Positions 15,805-25,042 of a stretch of DNA of 64,000 nucleotides are shown here, one piece after another. The first letter of the stretch is position 1; each line of letters opens with the position of its first letter. A program made the position numbers and the translations under genes. This DNA is from Flavobacterium sharifuzzamanii (lineage in GTDB: Bacteria; Bacteroidota; Bacteroidia; Flavobacteriales; Flavobacteriaceae). The DNA lies in the NCBI RefSeq assembly GCF_003254585.1, contig NZ_QJGZ01000040.1, positions 1 to 64,000 on the forward strand, written 5' to 3'. Below the pieces are notes generated by a model. It had not been told where the DNA came from. It worked only from the letters and a program-made list of their open reading frames with translations, and ran no database searches.

Positions 15805-17163
15805 TTAAACTTTTAATAAAATAGTAAACTGAGTTCCTTTTCCTAACTCGCTAATAACATTAACAGAACCTTGATGCGCTTTTACAATTTGATCGACATA
15901 ATACAATCCTAAACCTAAGCCTTTTGTATTATGCAGGTTTCCTTGTTCGACACGATAAAATTTCTCAAAAAGAAAGGCTTGTTTGTTTTTGGCAATTCCA
16001 ATTCCGTCATCTTCAAAACTGATAGAAAATTGGTTTTCCACCATTTTTGTTTTCACTGTAATAGTGTTAGATCCGTATTTTGCGGCATTTTCCAAAACAT
16101 TTAGAAAAGCGGTTGTTAGATGAAATTTATCTAAAACTAGAATCGTTTTCTCTGTTTGAAAATCGGTTTTTAGATTGATTTTTGGAAAAGTAATTTTAAA
16201 ATCATCAACAATAGAAAGCAGAAATTCTTCGGCAGCTATTTTTTCCTTTTGCAATTCAATTTCGTTTTCTGCCAAAGAATTCGCCATAACCTGATCGATC
16301 AAATTCTGAAGACGGTTATTCTGGCGTGAAATAGTGTTCACAATGGCGTTGAAATTTTCTTCGTTTTCACGAATGCTTTTCTGCGCCAAAATCTTTGTCG
16401 AAATACCTAAAGTTGCCAAAGGTGTTTTAAGTTCGTGTGTAATATTATTGATAAAATCGGTTTTTACATCACTCACTTTTTTCTGTTTAATTAAAGCTTT
16501 TAAGGCAATAACAAAAAGCGTAATTAAAGTCAGAATTGATAATAAAGACAGAATCAGAATAAAAGTCATTCGCCTCAAAATAATCACTTCCCAATCTATT
16601 ACAGAAACGTACATAGAATCTTCTGTAAGCAATTGATATTCCTGATTTTCAAAAGTTCCATTGGTTGTTCCAACATAATTTCTAACTAAAAAAGCGTGAT
16701 TTAAAGATGCCAGATTTCCATACAATTTATTTTGGATAAAAGGTTTTTCGGAAAAAATAGTATCAGCTTTTTTTGCATTTTGATACAAGATAAATTTGTT
16801 GAGGACAATGGCAAAATCAATTTTAAAATTCGGCAAATCTCTTTCAAATTTTCGCTGAATTTCTTTTGTTACAGCGTTTTGGTATTCATTTCTTAAAACT
16901 CCAATTTTAAGATCTAGTTTTGTGTTTTTTCCTTTTATATATCTTTCTGAAAGGCTTTTGTAAAGCGCTTCTTTTTTTGCCACAAAAGCCGAATCAATAT
17001 CGCTATAATTATTCGAAATCTGAGCAATTTCATTTTTAATCTGCGTATGAAACTGCGCCACTTTATATTCGTAGGCCGTTTTTACCAAATAACATTGCAC
17101 GGTCATAAGCACAATTAGTGCAATGACAGAAAATGCGATTAGTAAATTGATTCTTTGTTTCAT
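15805..17163 (-). CDS. Sensor histidine kinase, RprX-like
   Basis: The 452-residue protein has an N-terminal transmembrane helix (about 7-27), a periplasmic sensor region to about residue 195 and a second helix (about 198-222). The H-box is NNITHELKTPLATLGIS, the N-box LNVLENAAKYGSN, the G1 box FEDDGIGIAKNK and the G2 box GLGLGLYYVDQIVKAH. It should phosphorylate the response regulator encoded 10 bp downstream. The signal is unknown. The gene is divergent from an outer-membrane barrel receptor. Confidence 0.92.
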   Translation of the reverse strand: MKQRINLLIAFSVIALIVLMTVQCYLVKTAYEYKVAQFHTQIKNEIAQISNNYSDIDSAFVAKKEALYKSLSERYIKGKNTKLDLKIGVLRNEYQNAVTKEIQRKFERDLPNFKIDFAIVLNKFILYQNAKKADTIFSEKPFIQNKLYGNLASLNHAFLVRNYVGTTNGTFENQEYQLLTEDSMYVSVIDWEVIILRRMTFILILSLLSILTLITLFVIALKALIKQKKVSDVKTDFINNITHELKTPLATLGISTKILAQKSIRENEENFNAIVNTISRQNNRLQNLIDQVMANSLAENEIELQKEKIAAEEFLLSIVDDFKITFPKINLKTDFQTEKTILVLDKFHLTTAFLNVLENAAKYGSNTITVKTKMVENQFSISFEDDGIGIAKNKQAFLFEKFYRVEQGNLHNTKGLGLGLYYVDQIVKAHQGSVNVISELGKGTQFTILLKV

Positions 17164-17215
17164 ATTCGTTCAAAATTCTGTTTCAAAAATACAGCTTTTA
17201 CTATACAAATGGCAG

Positions 17216-17243
17216 ATTAACCCTGCATTAACCTACGATTAAC
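17216..17243. promoter_or_regulatory. Three ATTAAC direct repeats at 11-bp steps: candidate response-regulator operator
   Basis: ATTAAC occurs at 17216-17221, 17227-17232 and 17238-17243, each separated by exactly five bases. An 11-bp period of direct repeats is the hallmark of OmpR/PhoB-family binding sites. The array lies in the 139-bp space between the kinase gene and the receptor gene. It sits directly upstream of a CATTTTTG box (17266-17273), a one-mismatch -7 element for the receptor. Confidence 0.6.
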
Positions 17244-17302
17244 TTTCAGAACTAGGTTTTCAAAGCATTTTTGCAGCAACACTAATCAATTTAAATTTTA
17301 AA

Positions 17303-19417
17303 ATGAATCTTTATCTGCCATTAAAACTTCTAATAACACTTTTGCTTTTTTGCCTTTCCTGTATTACCAATGCTCAGAATGAAACACCAAAAGATTCTAC
17401 TTCAAATCAATTAGATGAAATTGTCATCAGTCAGGAGAAAAAGACTTTTACAAACTCAAACGGAAATATAAAAGTTGATGTTGCTAATTCGGTATACAGC
17501 ACAATTCCAAATCCAGTTGATTTACTTTCAAAATTGCCATCAGTTCAAGTAAGTACCGATCGCGAAAGTATTTCTATTGTCGGAAAAGGAAATCCACTCA
17601 TTTACATTGATGGGCAAAAAGGAACGATAACCGATTTGAATGCTTTAAGTGTCGCTGATATTAAGACAATTGAAATTATAAAGAATCCGTCTTCAAAATA
17701 CGAAGCTGAAGGTCGCGCTGTGATTTTAATTACTCGAAAATTGAGCAGAAAAGACAGTTTTAGAACTGAAATTTCTGAGGTTGCATCTTTCAAAAGAAAT
17801 TACAATAATTATTTGGGTTTTAATTCCAGTTTTAAAAAAGGTAAATTAGAATGGAAAGCCAATTTCAATTACAATAAATTAAATCCTTGGGAAAAGCATA
17901 CTTTAGATTATGAAATTCCAAAAGCTTCCATTAGTTCCAATTATGATGTAATGGCAAATACGCATCGCAATCAATATGTTTTTGGAGGTGGGATGTTTTA
18001 CAAAATAAAAGAGGAAGATTATTTTTCGGTCAATATAAATGGAAAGCTGCAGAATGATACTTTTGACATTAACACTTTTACTTTTAATCAAAATCAAGAT
18101 CAAGCAAATAATGTTTTCACGCTTAGTGGCAATTCAAGTAAAAAAGACTTTGTAAATGCATTTGTAAATTATTCTAAAAAAATAAAATCTATAGACACGC
18201 AGCTTTTTGCTGGTTTTCAGTATTCCAATTTTAATCAGCATTTAGAGAGTTTAGTGGCCAATAATTACAACGAAACAGATTTTGAATTATCGCAAAACCG
18301 TGATCAGAAGTTTAATGTTGATGTTTTTTCTGGAAGAATAGATTTGGAGAAAAAGTTTAAAAATGAAATGAATCTAGAATACGGCGGATTGTATTTAAAA
18401 GCAAAATCGTTATCAAACGCAGATATTTTTGATTTTGAGAAAAATACTAGCGAAGTTTCAGATTATGATTTTAAAGAAGAAAACCTCGCAGCTTATATTC
18501 AGTTTTCGGGAAAGCTAAAAAAAATCGATTTCTCATTCGGGTTAAGAGCAGAAAACACCAATGTTTATGCAATGTTTAGAACACAAGTTTTACCTTCTAT
18601 TGATAAGAATTACACCAATTTGTTTCCGAAAGCCAATATTACTTTTACTATTGACAGCACAAAAAGTATTATTTTAGATTATGCGAAAAGCATTGTCAGG
18701 CCTAAGTATTCTTCATTATGTCAGATTGCTACCTATATAAATCCCTATTTTTTGTACGGAAGCAGTATAAACTTAGGTCCAGCATTTGTAGACGAAATTT
18801 CGAGTTCTTTTCAATATCTTGATAAAACTTTAAAATTTAGTTATTATCAAACCAAAGATGTTGTTAATCCGACTTTTGTTTTTAATGATGAAACAAATGT
18901 GCTGATGATTACCGATATTAATTTTAAGCGCGAAACTGGTTTTACAATAGATTTGACGCTTCCGTTTACTTATAAATTCTGGACAGCAACAAATTCTCTC
19001 GTTTTTGCAAAAAGCAAGACCGAAGATGACGCAGCTTTATTACATCCATCAAAACCTTATTTATATTATTATTCCAATAACACTTTTAAACTGCCGAAAG
19101 ATTTCAGTTTTGTTTTTTCTTTTTGGGGAATGACAAAACAAAACGATGGGATTTTTGAACGAAAAGCCAATTTTATAGTCGATTTATCGCTGGCAAAAAC
19201 ATTCGGAAAAAACTGGAGCTGTACTTTAAATTACAATGATGTTTTTAAAACTACGAGCTATACAGATGCTTTTAGCATTAACAATATAAATTCAAAGTTT
19301 AAATATTTAGTTGATGCAAACGAGATTTCTATTGCAGTTCGTTATTCTTTTGGAAAAGTAAAAGATTCCGAATTTAAAGGGAAAAGTATTAATGAGAATG
19401 AAAATAGAATTAGATAA
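17303..19417 (+). CDS. Outer-membrane beta-barrel receptor, TonB-dependent-receptor-like
   Basis: The 704-residue protein has a signal peptide ending near ITNAQ, then a plug-like domain with LDEIVISQEKKTFT, NPVDLLSKLPSVQV, PLIYIDGQKG and EIIKNPSSKYEAEGRAVILIT. A long barrel of alternating aromatic strands follows, ending in SIAVRYSFGK and a short charged tail. The phrase NPSSKYEAEG is typical of the outer-membrane beta-barrel family related to TonB-dependent receptors. The carboxypeptidase-regulatory-like domain that usually precedes the plug is missing, which explains the short length. The divergent RprXY-like pair probably controls it. The ligand is unknown. Confidence 0.88.
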   Translation: MNLYLPLKLLITLLLFCLSCITNAQNETPKDSTSNQLDEIVISQEKKTFTNSNGNIKVDVANSVYSTIPNPVDLLSKLPSVQVSTDRESISIVGKGNPLIYIDGQKGTITDLNALSVADIKTIEIIKNPSSKYEAEGRAVILITRKLSRKDSFRTEISEVASFKRNYNNYLGFNSSFKKGKLEWKANFNYNKLNPWEKHTLDYEIPKASISSNYDVMANTHRNQYVFGGGMFYKIKEEDYFSVNINGKLQNDTFDINTFTFNQNQDQANNVFTLSGNSSKKDFVNAFVNYSKKIKSIDTQLFAGFQYSNFNQHLESLVANNYNETDFELSQNRDQKFNVDVFSGRIDLEKKFKNEMNLEYGGLYLKAKSLSNADIFDFEKNTSEVSDYDFKEENLAAYIQFSGKLKKIDFSFGLRAENTNVYAMFRTQVLPSIDKNYTNLFPKANITFTIDSTKSIILDYAKSIVRPKYSSLCQIATYINPYFLYGSSINLGPAFVDEISSSFQYLDKTLKFSYYQTKDVVNPTFVFNDETNVLMITDINFKRETGFTIDLTLPFTYKFWTATNSLVFAKSKTEDDAALLHPSKPYLYYYSNNTFKLPKDFSFVFSFWGMTKQNDGIFERKANFIVDLSLAKTFGKNWSCTLNYNDVFKTTSYTDAFSINNINSKFKYLVDANEISIAVRYSFGKVKDSEFKGKSINENENRIR

Positions 19418-19438
19418 GGTTTGAAAAACCAAAAAAGA

Positions 19439-19490
19439 AAATTCCAAATTCCAATCCTGATGTTTCAGGCAAAATTGGAATTTGGAATTT
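19439..19490. repeat. Palindromic element, ATTCCAAATTCCAAT family
   Basis: The 17-bp arms 19439-19455 and 19474-19490 are perfect complements, and inside them CCTGA pairs with TCAGG, so the whole forms one long hairpin. It sits between convergent genes and may terminate both. Related arms occur at 46938-46977 and 48420-48446. Confidence 0.75.
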
Positions 19491-19512
19491 CAATATTTAA
19501 TATTTCAAAAAT

Positions 19513-20118
19513 TTATCCTTCGTCTTCTTCAACGTCTTTTTTAGTACTATCGTGCGGTAATTCTTCATCATCATCAGTCGAATTTAATTCGAAGAAACTA
19601 AAGAAAGAACCGCCATAACTTTTCTGGAAAGAAAAATTACTCATATGATCCAATTTGGTATATTTTGAATGCTCGATAATCATCATCCCGTCATCTTCCA
19701 ATAAATCTCTTTCAAAAACCGTTAGCACAATTTTTTCAAAAGTTGCTTGATCCAATCCGTAAGGAGGGTCTGCGAAGATAATGTCGTAAGTAGTTTTGCA
19801 GTTTTCTAAAAACTTGAAAACATCGCTTTTAGTTGCAGCAATATCAAAATCATATTCTGATGAAACTTGTTTGATGAATTTAACGCATCCGAAATCTCCA
19901 TCAACAGAGGTTATAGGAGCGCTTCCGCGTGAAGCAAACTCATAACTGATGTTTCCCGTTCCAGAAAAAAGATCTAGAACCTTTAAGCTGTCAAAATGAA
20001 AATGATTATTCAAAACATTAAACAATGCTTCTTTACTCATGTCAGTCGTTGGTCTTACAGGTAGATTTTTTGGCGGAAAAATTCTGCGTCCTTTGTATTT
20101 TCCTGAAATGATTCTCAT
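19513..20118 (-). CDS. rsmD: 16S rRNA (guanine966-N2)-methyltransferase RsmD family
   Basis: The 201-residue protein begins MRIISGKYKGRRIFPPKNLPVRPTT, the RsmD N-terminus. It has the SAM-binding motif LDLFSGTGNISYEFASRG near residue 45 and the catalytic DPPY in DIIFADPPYGL near 118. It methylates G966 of 16S rRNA during 30S assembly. An unusual acidic tail (STDDDEELPHD then VEEDEG) extends beyond the usual end of the fold. Its ATG overlaps the stop of the DUF3822 gene by four bases. Confidence 0.93.
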   Translation of the reverse strand: MRIISGKYKGRRIFPPKNLPVRPTTDMSKEALFNVLNNHFHFDSLKVLDLFSGTGNISYEFASRGSAPITSVDGDFGCVKFIKQVSSEYDFDIAATKSDVFKFLENCKTTYDIIFADPPYGLDQATFEKIVLTVFERDLLEDDGMMIIEHSKYTKLDHMSNFSFQKSYGGSFFSFFELNSTDDDEELPHDSTKKDVEEDEG

Positions 20119-20936
20119 GATTGAAATAAGATATAATGTTTTTGATTTTGAGCAGTTGTAAAGCTGTTTCTTTCTTTTAGTTTTGAGACATCCATAAAAG
20201 AAATATGGCGCACGTATTTGTAAGCTATAGCATAAAACGGATCATTTTCTGAAATTGTTCCCAACAATTCTAACTTAAAACTCTCGGGATTCATGCTCAT
20301 TTGCTCAGCCGTAAATAGAATGTAGTAGATAAAATCTTCTGGAGTATTGTATTCGAACGAATTAAACAATAAAAGTTTCTGATTCTGAACCACGATAATT
20401 TCAAAATTACCTAGATTAAAATTCACAATCATTTTCTTGTCGTCATTGTTTCGTGAGTTGTCCAGAATTTTTTCGACCAAAATGGTATTAGCGTGCTTAG
20501 AATCAAAAGAACCCACATTATCGATCAGGAAATTGTTGATATTCACATACGGAATATAAACAGAATTCATCTGATAATTTGGGATTTGGTCAAAAGTAAA
20601 GTGGTCTGTTTCAAATACTTTTGTAGTGTATTGCAGGTAACTCCCTAAATAATTTTCATCAAATAGAGCAGTTGGGACAAAAGTCGAAAAATTATTATTA
20701 TGAATAACCATTACTTCGTCATAAGTCTCTTTTAATTCAGGATTGGTCTTGAAAGCATTGTTGAATAAATCTTCAATTCGGCTTGTTTTGCTAGTGGTGT
20801 CAAACTTTATTTCTTTAAAAGAAGTAATGACATTGTTTAAAGTATCAAAACAGCAGTATGAAAATCCATTCAGAGAAACCTGAATAGAAAGTTTTCTGTA
20901 ATTTTTTGAAGTAATGTTAGTATTTTGTAATGACAT
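20115..20936 (-). CDS. DUF3822 family protein
   Basis: Starting at ATG 20936 (MSLQNTNITSKNYRK) the protein has 273 residues; an upstream in-frame start at 20993 would add a poor N-terminal extension. Phrases such as LSIQVSLNGFSYCCFDTLNN, KMIVNFNLGNFEIIVVQNQKLLLFNSFEY and YKYVRHISF are typical of DUF3822, an actin-like-fold family almost confined to Bacteroidota and commonly found in front of rsmD. The ATGA overlap with rsmD means translational coupling. Molecular function unknown. Confidence 0.85.
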   Translation of the reverse strand: MSLQNTNITSKNYRKLSIQVSLNGFSYCCFDTLNNVITSFKEIKFDTTSKTSRIEDLFNNAFKTNPELKETYDEVMVIHNNNFSTFVPTALFDENYLGSYLQYTTKVFETDHFTFDQIPNYQMNSVYIPYVNINNFLIDNVGSFDSKHANTILVEKILDNSRNNDDKKMIVNFNLGNFEIIVVQNQKLLLFNSFEYNTPEDFIYYILFTAEQMSMNPESFKLELLGTISENDPFYAIAYKYVRHISFMDVSKLKERNSFTTAQNQKHYILFQS

Positions 20937-21230
20937 AGTTGATTTACAATTCGTTACCTGTTTTAAATCAAGAAAGAATTTAAGCGACCACAAACTTACA
21001 AATTAAAAAGGAACAATTATAATTGCAATTTCAAAAAACAATTTGAATCTAAGTTTAAAATAAGGTTAAGAAAAAGTATATTTATTTGATAATTAATTGG
21101 TTAATGTGTTTTTCTCTTTTGGGCTTTGAATATTTTCTATTATTCCAAGAATTTTAAAGTTTGGAATTTGGAATTTAAAGATTGGAATTTAAAATTAAAA
21201 AAGTCGACCTTTGTATTTCAATATTATTTT
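20937..21230. other. Divergent intergenic region with a fragment of the TTGGAATTT repeat family
   Basis: This is AT-rich. The last 80 bases hold TTTGGAATTTGGAATTT and GATTGGAATTTAAAA, wording shared with the palindromic elements at 19439 and 48420. That part can be read in frame with the helicase but is better seen as repeat than as protein. No consensus promoter box is clear. Confidence 0.4.
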
Positions 21231-22640
21231 ATGAATTCTGCACAGTTTTACGGTATTTTACAAAAACGATTTCCTTTTCCTCCAACGTATAAACAGGATA
21301 TTTTTTTTCAGAAAATTGCAATTTTCCTGACTGAACCTCAAAACGACACCATTTTTGTTTTGAAAGGATATGCTGGAACGGGAAAAACAACCGTTATTTC
21401 TACTATTGTCAATAATCTAGCAGACATAAACAAAAAGTACGTTTTATTGGCGCCAACAGGACGTGCGGCAAAAGTAATTGCCAATTATTCTAATAATCCA
21501 GCTTTTACAATTCATAAAAAAATATATTTTCCGAAGAAGTCTTCTGGTGGTGGAGTGGCTTTTACCAAACAAGTCAACAAACATAAAAACACCATTTTTA
21601 TTGTCGATGAAGCTTCGATGATTTCAGATAGCACATTAGACAGCGGATCGCTTTTGGACGATTTGATTAATTATGTGTATTCGGGACAAAACTGTAAAAT
21701 GATTCTTTTGGGAGATACAGCCCAGCTTCCGCCAGTCAATTTGGATGTCAGTCCTGCTTTAGATATTGATACTTTGGGTTTTCATTACAGCAAAGAAATT
21801 GATCATATCGAATTGGACGAAGTCATGCGTCAGGAGGAAAGTTCTGGAATTTTGTACAATGCTACGGAATTACGTGAATTGCTGAAAGAGAGTTTTTTAA
21901 CTGAATTTAAATTTAATGTAAAGAAGTTTAAAGACATTGTTCGACTAACAGATGGTTATGATATTCAAGATGCAATAAATACTGCATACAGCAATTATAG
22001 TATCGAAGATACTGCTTTTATTGTCCGTTCAAATAAAAGAGCGAATCAATACAATGAACAGATTCGAAGCCGAATTTTATTTAAAGAAAGCGAACTTTCG
22101 GTAGGTGATTTCTTGATGGTTGTAAAAAATAATTATTTCTGGCTAAAAGAAACTGATGAAGCTGGATTTATTGCCAACGGAGATATCATTGAAGTTTTAG
22201 AGCTTTTCGGAATTAGAGAATTATACGGATTTACCTTTGCGAAGGTAAAAATCAGAATGGTCGATTATCCAGAACAAAAGCCTTTTGAAACGGTTTTAAT
22301 TCTAGATACTTTAACTAGCGAATCGCCTTCTTTAACGTATGAAGAATCAAATCGTCTATACGAAGAAGTGATGAAAGATTATGAAGATGAGCCAACCAAA
22401 TACAAGAGATTTCAAAAAGTAAAAGAAAACGAATATTTCAACGGACTACAAGTTAAATTTTCATATGCCATAACCTGTCATAAATCGCAAGGTGGGCAAT
22501 GGAATACGGTTTTTATAGAACAGCCATTTCTTCCAAACGGAATTGATACTGATTACATTAGATGGCTTTACACCGCTATGACACGTGCCAAAAATAAGCT
22601 ATATTTGATAGGCTTTAAAGACGAGAGCTTTGAAGAGTAA
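21231..22640 (+). CDS. RecD-like ATP-dependent DNA helicase (superfamily 1)
   Basis: Starting at ATG 21231 (MNSAQFYGILQKRFPFPPT) the protein has 469 residues; the longer frame from 21126 reads through repeat sequence. Walker A is LKGYAGTGKTTVISTIV near residue 48, motif II FIVDEASMIS, motif III LLGDTAQLPPV, and the C-terminal UvrD_C_2-type end is ITCHKSQGGQWNTVF with YTAMTRAKNKLYLIG. It resembles the exonuclease V alpha-subunit type without RecB or RecC partners nearby. Likely a single-polypeptide 5'-3' helicase in repair or recombination. Confidence 0.9.
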   Translation: MNSAQFYGILQKRFPFPPTYKQDIFFQKIAIFLTEPQNDTIFVLKGYAGTGKTTVISTIVNNLADINKKYVLLAPTGRAAKVIANYSNNPAFTIHKKIYFPKKSSGGGVAFTKQVNKHKNTIFIVDEASMISDSTLDSGSLLDDLINYVYSGQNCKMILLGDTAQLPPVNLDVSPALDIDTLGFHYSKEIDHIELDEVMRQEESSGILYNATELRELLKESFLTEFKFNVKKFKDIVRLTDGYDIQDAINTAYSNYSIEDTAFIVRSNKRANQYNEQIRSRILFKESELSVGDFLMVVKNNYFWLKETDEAGFIANGDIIEVLELFGIRELYGFTFAKVKIRMVDYPEQKPFETVLILDTLTSESPSLTYEESNRLYEEVMKDYEDEPTKYKRFQKVKENEYFNGLQVKFSYAITCHKSQGGQWNTVFIEQPFLPNGIDTDYIRWLYTAMTRAKNKLYLIGFKDESFEE

Positions 22641-22646
22641 ATTTTA

Positions 22647-22781
22647 GCCACAGATTAAAAGGATTTCCACAGATTTTTTGATTTTGTTTTTCAAATAATA
22701 ATTAGCGTAATCTGCAAAATCTGCGATAGAAATTTAAACGCATTCTAAAAAGAAATCTTTTTAATCCGTTTAATCTGTGGC
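22647..22781. repeat. Palindromic element, AATCTGCAAAATCTGC family, second copy
   Basis: The outer arms 22647-22665 (GCCACAGATTAAAAGGATT) and 22763-22781 pair with a single mismatch. Inside lies AATCTGCAAAATCTGC at 22709-22724, identical to 7851-7866. It occupies nearly the whole space between the helicase and dioxygenase genes, both on the plus strand. Confidence 0.75.
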
Positions 22782-22801
22782 AAAAGAAAAATCTTTTTAC
22801 A

Positions 22802-23632
22802 ATGACAACACTAAACGACTTACATTCGATTTCATCAACGTTTTCGAATACCGATAAAATGCCAGTTCTATTTTTAGGACATGGCAGCCCAATGAATGCT
22901 ATTGAAGAAAATCAGTTTGTGACTGGTTTTCGTAATCTGGCAAAAACATTGCCGCAGCCTAATGCTATTTTATGCGTTTCTGCGCACTGGTTTACAAAAG
23001 GAACAAAAGTGACTTCGATGGAAATGCCAAGAACAATTCATGATTTTGGAGGTTTTCCGCAAGCGCTTTTTGATGTTCAGTATCCAGCAAAAGGAAGTCC
23101 AGAATTAGCGTTTGAAACTCAAAAGCTCTTAGATCCTGTTATGGTCGAATTAGATGAACATTGGGGATTAGATCATGGTGCTTGGAGCGTAATTAAACAT
23201 TTGTATCCAAATGCTGATGTTCCTGTAATTCAGCTAAGCATCGATTACACGAAATCGGGGCAATATCATTTCGAATTGGCTCAGAAACTGCAAGCACTAC
23301 GTTACAAAGGCGTTTTAATCATCGGAAGCGGCAATATTGTCCACAATCTTAGAATGGTTGATTTTAGAAATTTTGATAAAGACAATTATGGTTACGATTG
23401 GGCAATTGAAGCACGTGAAACTGTAAATAATTATTTATTGGATGGAAATTTTCAGCCTTTAATAGATTTCGAAAAAATGAATAAAGCTGTTCAATTGGCG
23501 GTTCCAACGCCAGAACATTATCTTCCGTTATTATATACTTTAGGTTTAAAAGATAAAACAGACGATTTAAGTTTGTTCAATGATAAGTTATTGGCAGGTT
23601 CATTAAGTATGACCTCAGTAAAACTCATGTAA
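22802..23632 (+). CDS. ygiD: 4,5-DOPA-extradiol-dioxygenase-like protein (LigB superfamily, YgiD)
   Basis: The 276-residue protein has the metal-binding histidines of the class III extradiol dioxygenases in VLFLGHGSPMNAIEEN, CVSAHWFTKGT and RTIHDFGGFP. It also has IGSGNIVHNLR near residue 180 and AVPTPEHYLPLLYTLG near 238. E. coli YgiD opens the ring of L-DOPA; the natural substrate in this organism is unknown. The gene appears monocistronic, with repeat elements on both sides. Confidence 0.92.
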   Translation: MTTLNDLHSISSTFSNTDKMPVLFLGHGSPMNAIEENQFVTGFRNLAKTLPQPNAILCVSAHWFTKGTKVTSMEMPRTIHDFGGFPQALFDVQYPAKGSPELAFETQKLLDPVMVELDEHWGLDHGAWSVIKHLYPNADVPVIQLSIDYTKSGQYHFELAQKLQALRYKGVLIIGSGNIVHNLRMVDFRNFDKDNYGYDWAIEARETVNNYLLDGNFQPLIDFEKMNKAVQLAVPTPEHYLPLLYTLGLKDKTDDLSLFNDKLLAGSLSMTSVKLM

Positions 23633-23635
23633 TAT

Positions 23636-23683
23636 ACTTTGTGAATCTTTGCGGCATATCTATTACACAAAGATTCACAAAGT
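23636..23683. repeat. Perfect 16-bp inverted repeat between convergent genes
   Basis: ACTTTGTGAATCTTTG (23636-23651) and CAAAGATTCACAAAGT (23668-23683) are exact complements with a 16-base spacer, followed by a further degenerate TTTGTACAGAGATTCGC. It can serve as a bidirectional terminator for the dioxygenase gene and the beta-propeller gene. Confidence 0.7.
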
Positions 23684-23704
23684 TTGTACAGAGATTCGCT
23701 AAGA

Positions 23705-25042
23705 TTATTTTTGCTTTTTTAAGTTGTAAGCATAAAGATAACCATCTGCACTTCCGTAAAAAATAACATTATTGCTGATGAATGGAGAAGAAACAATGGA
23801 ACCTAATTTGTAAAATTCATCCAGCACTTTTTGATTTTCAGAATAAATAGATAAGTCAGCTTTTTGGGCTACGAATCCAAAATCTAAAAGATTGTTTTTG
23901 AGAGTGCTGCCCGCATATTTAGTTCTGTTTTCGGTTGGGATTATATGCGATTCTTTTCCATCAGAAAGAAGATTTAAGTCAAAGAAATTCCCTGTGAAAT
24001 CCCCAAAATAAATCGTATTTCCGGCAATTGCTGGCGAAGAATAAACATATCCGTTTCCTTTAAATCTGTATTTTTCTTTTCCTGTTTTGGGATCCAATGC
24101 CAATAAAGCGTAAGTATCAGATGTTCCAACATAAAGTATATTATCTTTAACAACAGCCGTGCTTAAAATCCAAGAATTTTCGGCATCGTATTTCCAGATC
24201 ACTTTTCCTGTTTCGGCATCAAGCGCAAACATATAAGGGTCTCTAGCACCAAAATAAACCATTCCGTCATAAACAGTAGCAGAAGCTTGAATTCCTGTAA
24301 AACCTGTTTTAATTTCAGTAGTAAATTTCCATTTCTCTTTTCCCGTTTTACAGTCCAAAGCATAAAAAATGCCATCCCAACCACCAAAATAAAGGGTGCT
24401 TTTGTCTAAAACAGGAGTGCTGTGTATGGCAGCTTTTGTCTCGAAATTCCATTTTAAAGTTCCAGTTTTACCATCAACAGCGTACATGTTTCCGTCACTG
24501 CTTCCGAAAATCGCCAATGCCGATTTATTATCAAAGTAAATGACTGGGGTTGAAAGATAAAAATCCCATAGATCGGCCATAAGTAAATCGCTCGGTTTCA
24601 TGCCCCACATTCCAACTTCGCTATACCAGTGTTCGCCTTTGGTTTTAAATCGCCACATTTCTTTTCCTGTTTTGGCATTTACAGCATAATAATGTCCATC
24701 AAAACTTCCAAAGAAAACAATGTCATTATAAATACTTGCAGAACTGTGAATAGCTCCATTGGTTTTAAATTTCCATTTTAGAGTTCCCGATTTTTCATCG
24801 ACAGCATAGAAATAACCATCTTCGCTACCAATATAAACTGTTCCGTTTTGTGCAATTGGAGAAGAAAAGATTTTACCCTCGGTCTTAAATTTCCATTTTA
24901 AATCTTGCAAAGGCTGATATCCTTTTCCTGAAAAAATGCGATTAGAAAACGGGTTTAAAATATCCGATTTGTTCTGAGAATAAGTATTAGAAGTAAAAAT
25001 TAAAAAGAAGTAGAGTAGGAGAAAGGTAAAGTTTCTTTTCAT
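23705..25042 (-). CDS. Secreted PQQ-type beta-propeller repeat protein
   Basis: The 445-residue product has a signal peptide (MKRNFTFLLLYFFLIFTSNTYSQ) followed by about seven blades, each with the phrase GTLKWKFKT or GKEKWKFTT and AVDxKTG, preceded by VYIGSEDGYFYAVD-like strands. These are the PQQ-binding-like WD/propeller repeats also seen in BamB. The residues that hold PQQ in true dehydrogenases are not recognisable, so a scaffolding or binding role is more likely than redox catalysis. No lipobox is seen. It stands alone. Confidence 0.88.
   Translation of the reverse strand: MKRNFTFLLLYFFLIFTSNTYSQNKSDILNPFSNRIFSGKGYQPLQDLKWKFKTEGKIFSSPIAQNGTVYIGSEDGYFYAVDEKSGTLKWKFKTNGAIHSSASIYNDIVFFGSFDGHYYAVNAKTGKEMWRFKTKGEHWYSEVGMWGMKPSDLLMADLWDFYLSTPVIYFDNKSALAIFGSSDGNMYAVDGKTGTLKWNFETKAAIHSTPVLDKSTLYFGGWDGIFYALDCKTGKEKWKFTTEIKTGFTGIQASATVYDGMVYFGARDPYMFALDAETGKVIWKYDAENSWILSTAVVKDNILYVGTSDTYALLALDPKTGKEKYRFKGNGYVYSSPAIAGNTIYFGDFTGNFFDLNLLSDGKESHIIPTENRTKYAGSTLKNNLLDFGFVAQKADLSIYSENQKVLDEFYKLGSIVSSPFISNNVIFYGSADGYLYAYNLKKQK

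Noticed and set aside
21126-21230. N-terminal extension of the helicase frame
   Set aside because: It reads through TTGGAATTT repeat sequence, giving low-complexity residues without family resemblance.
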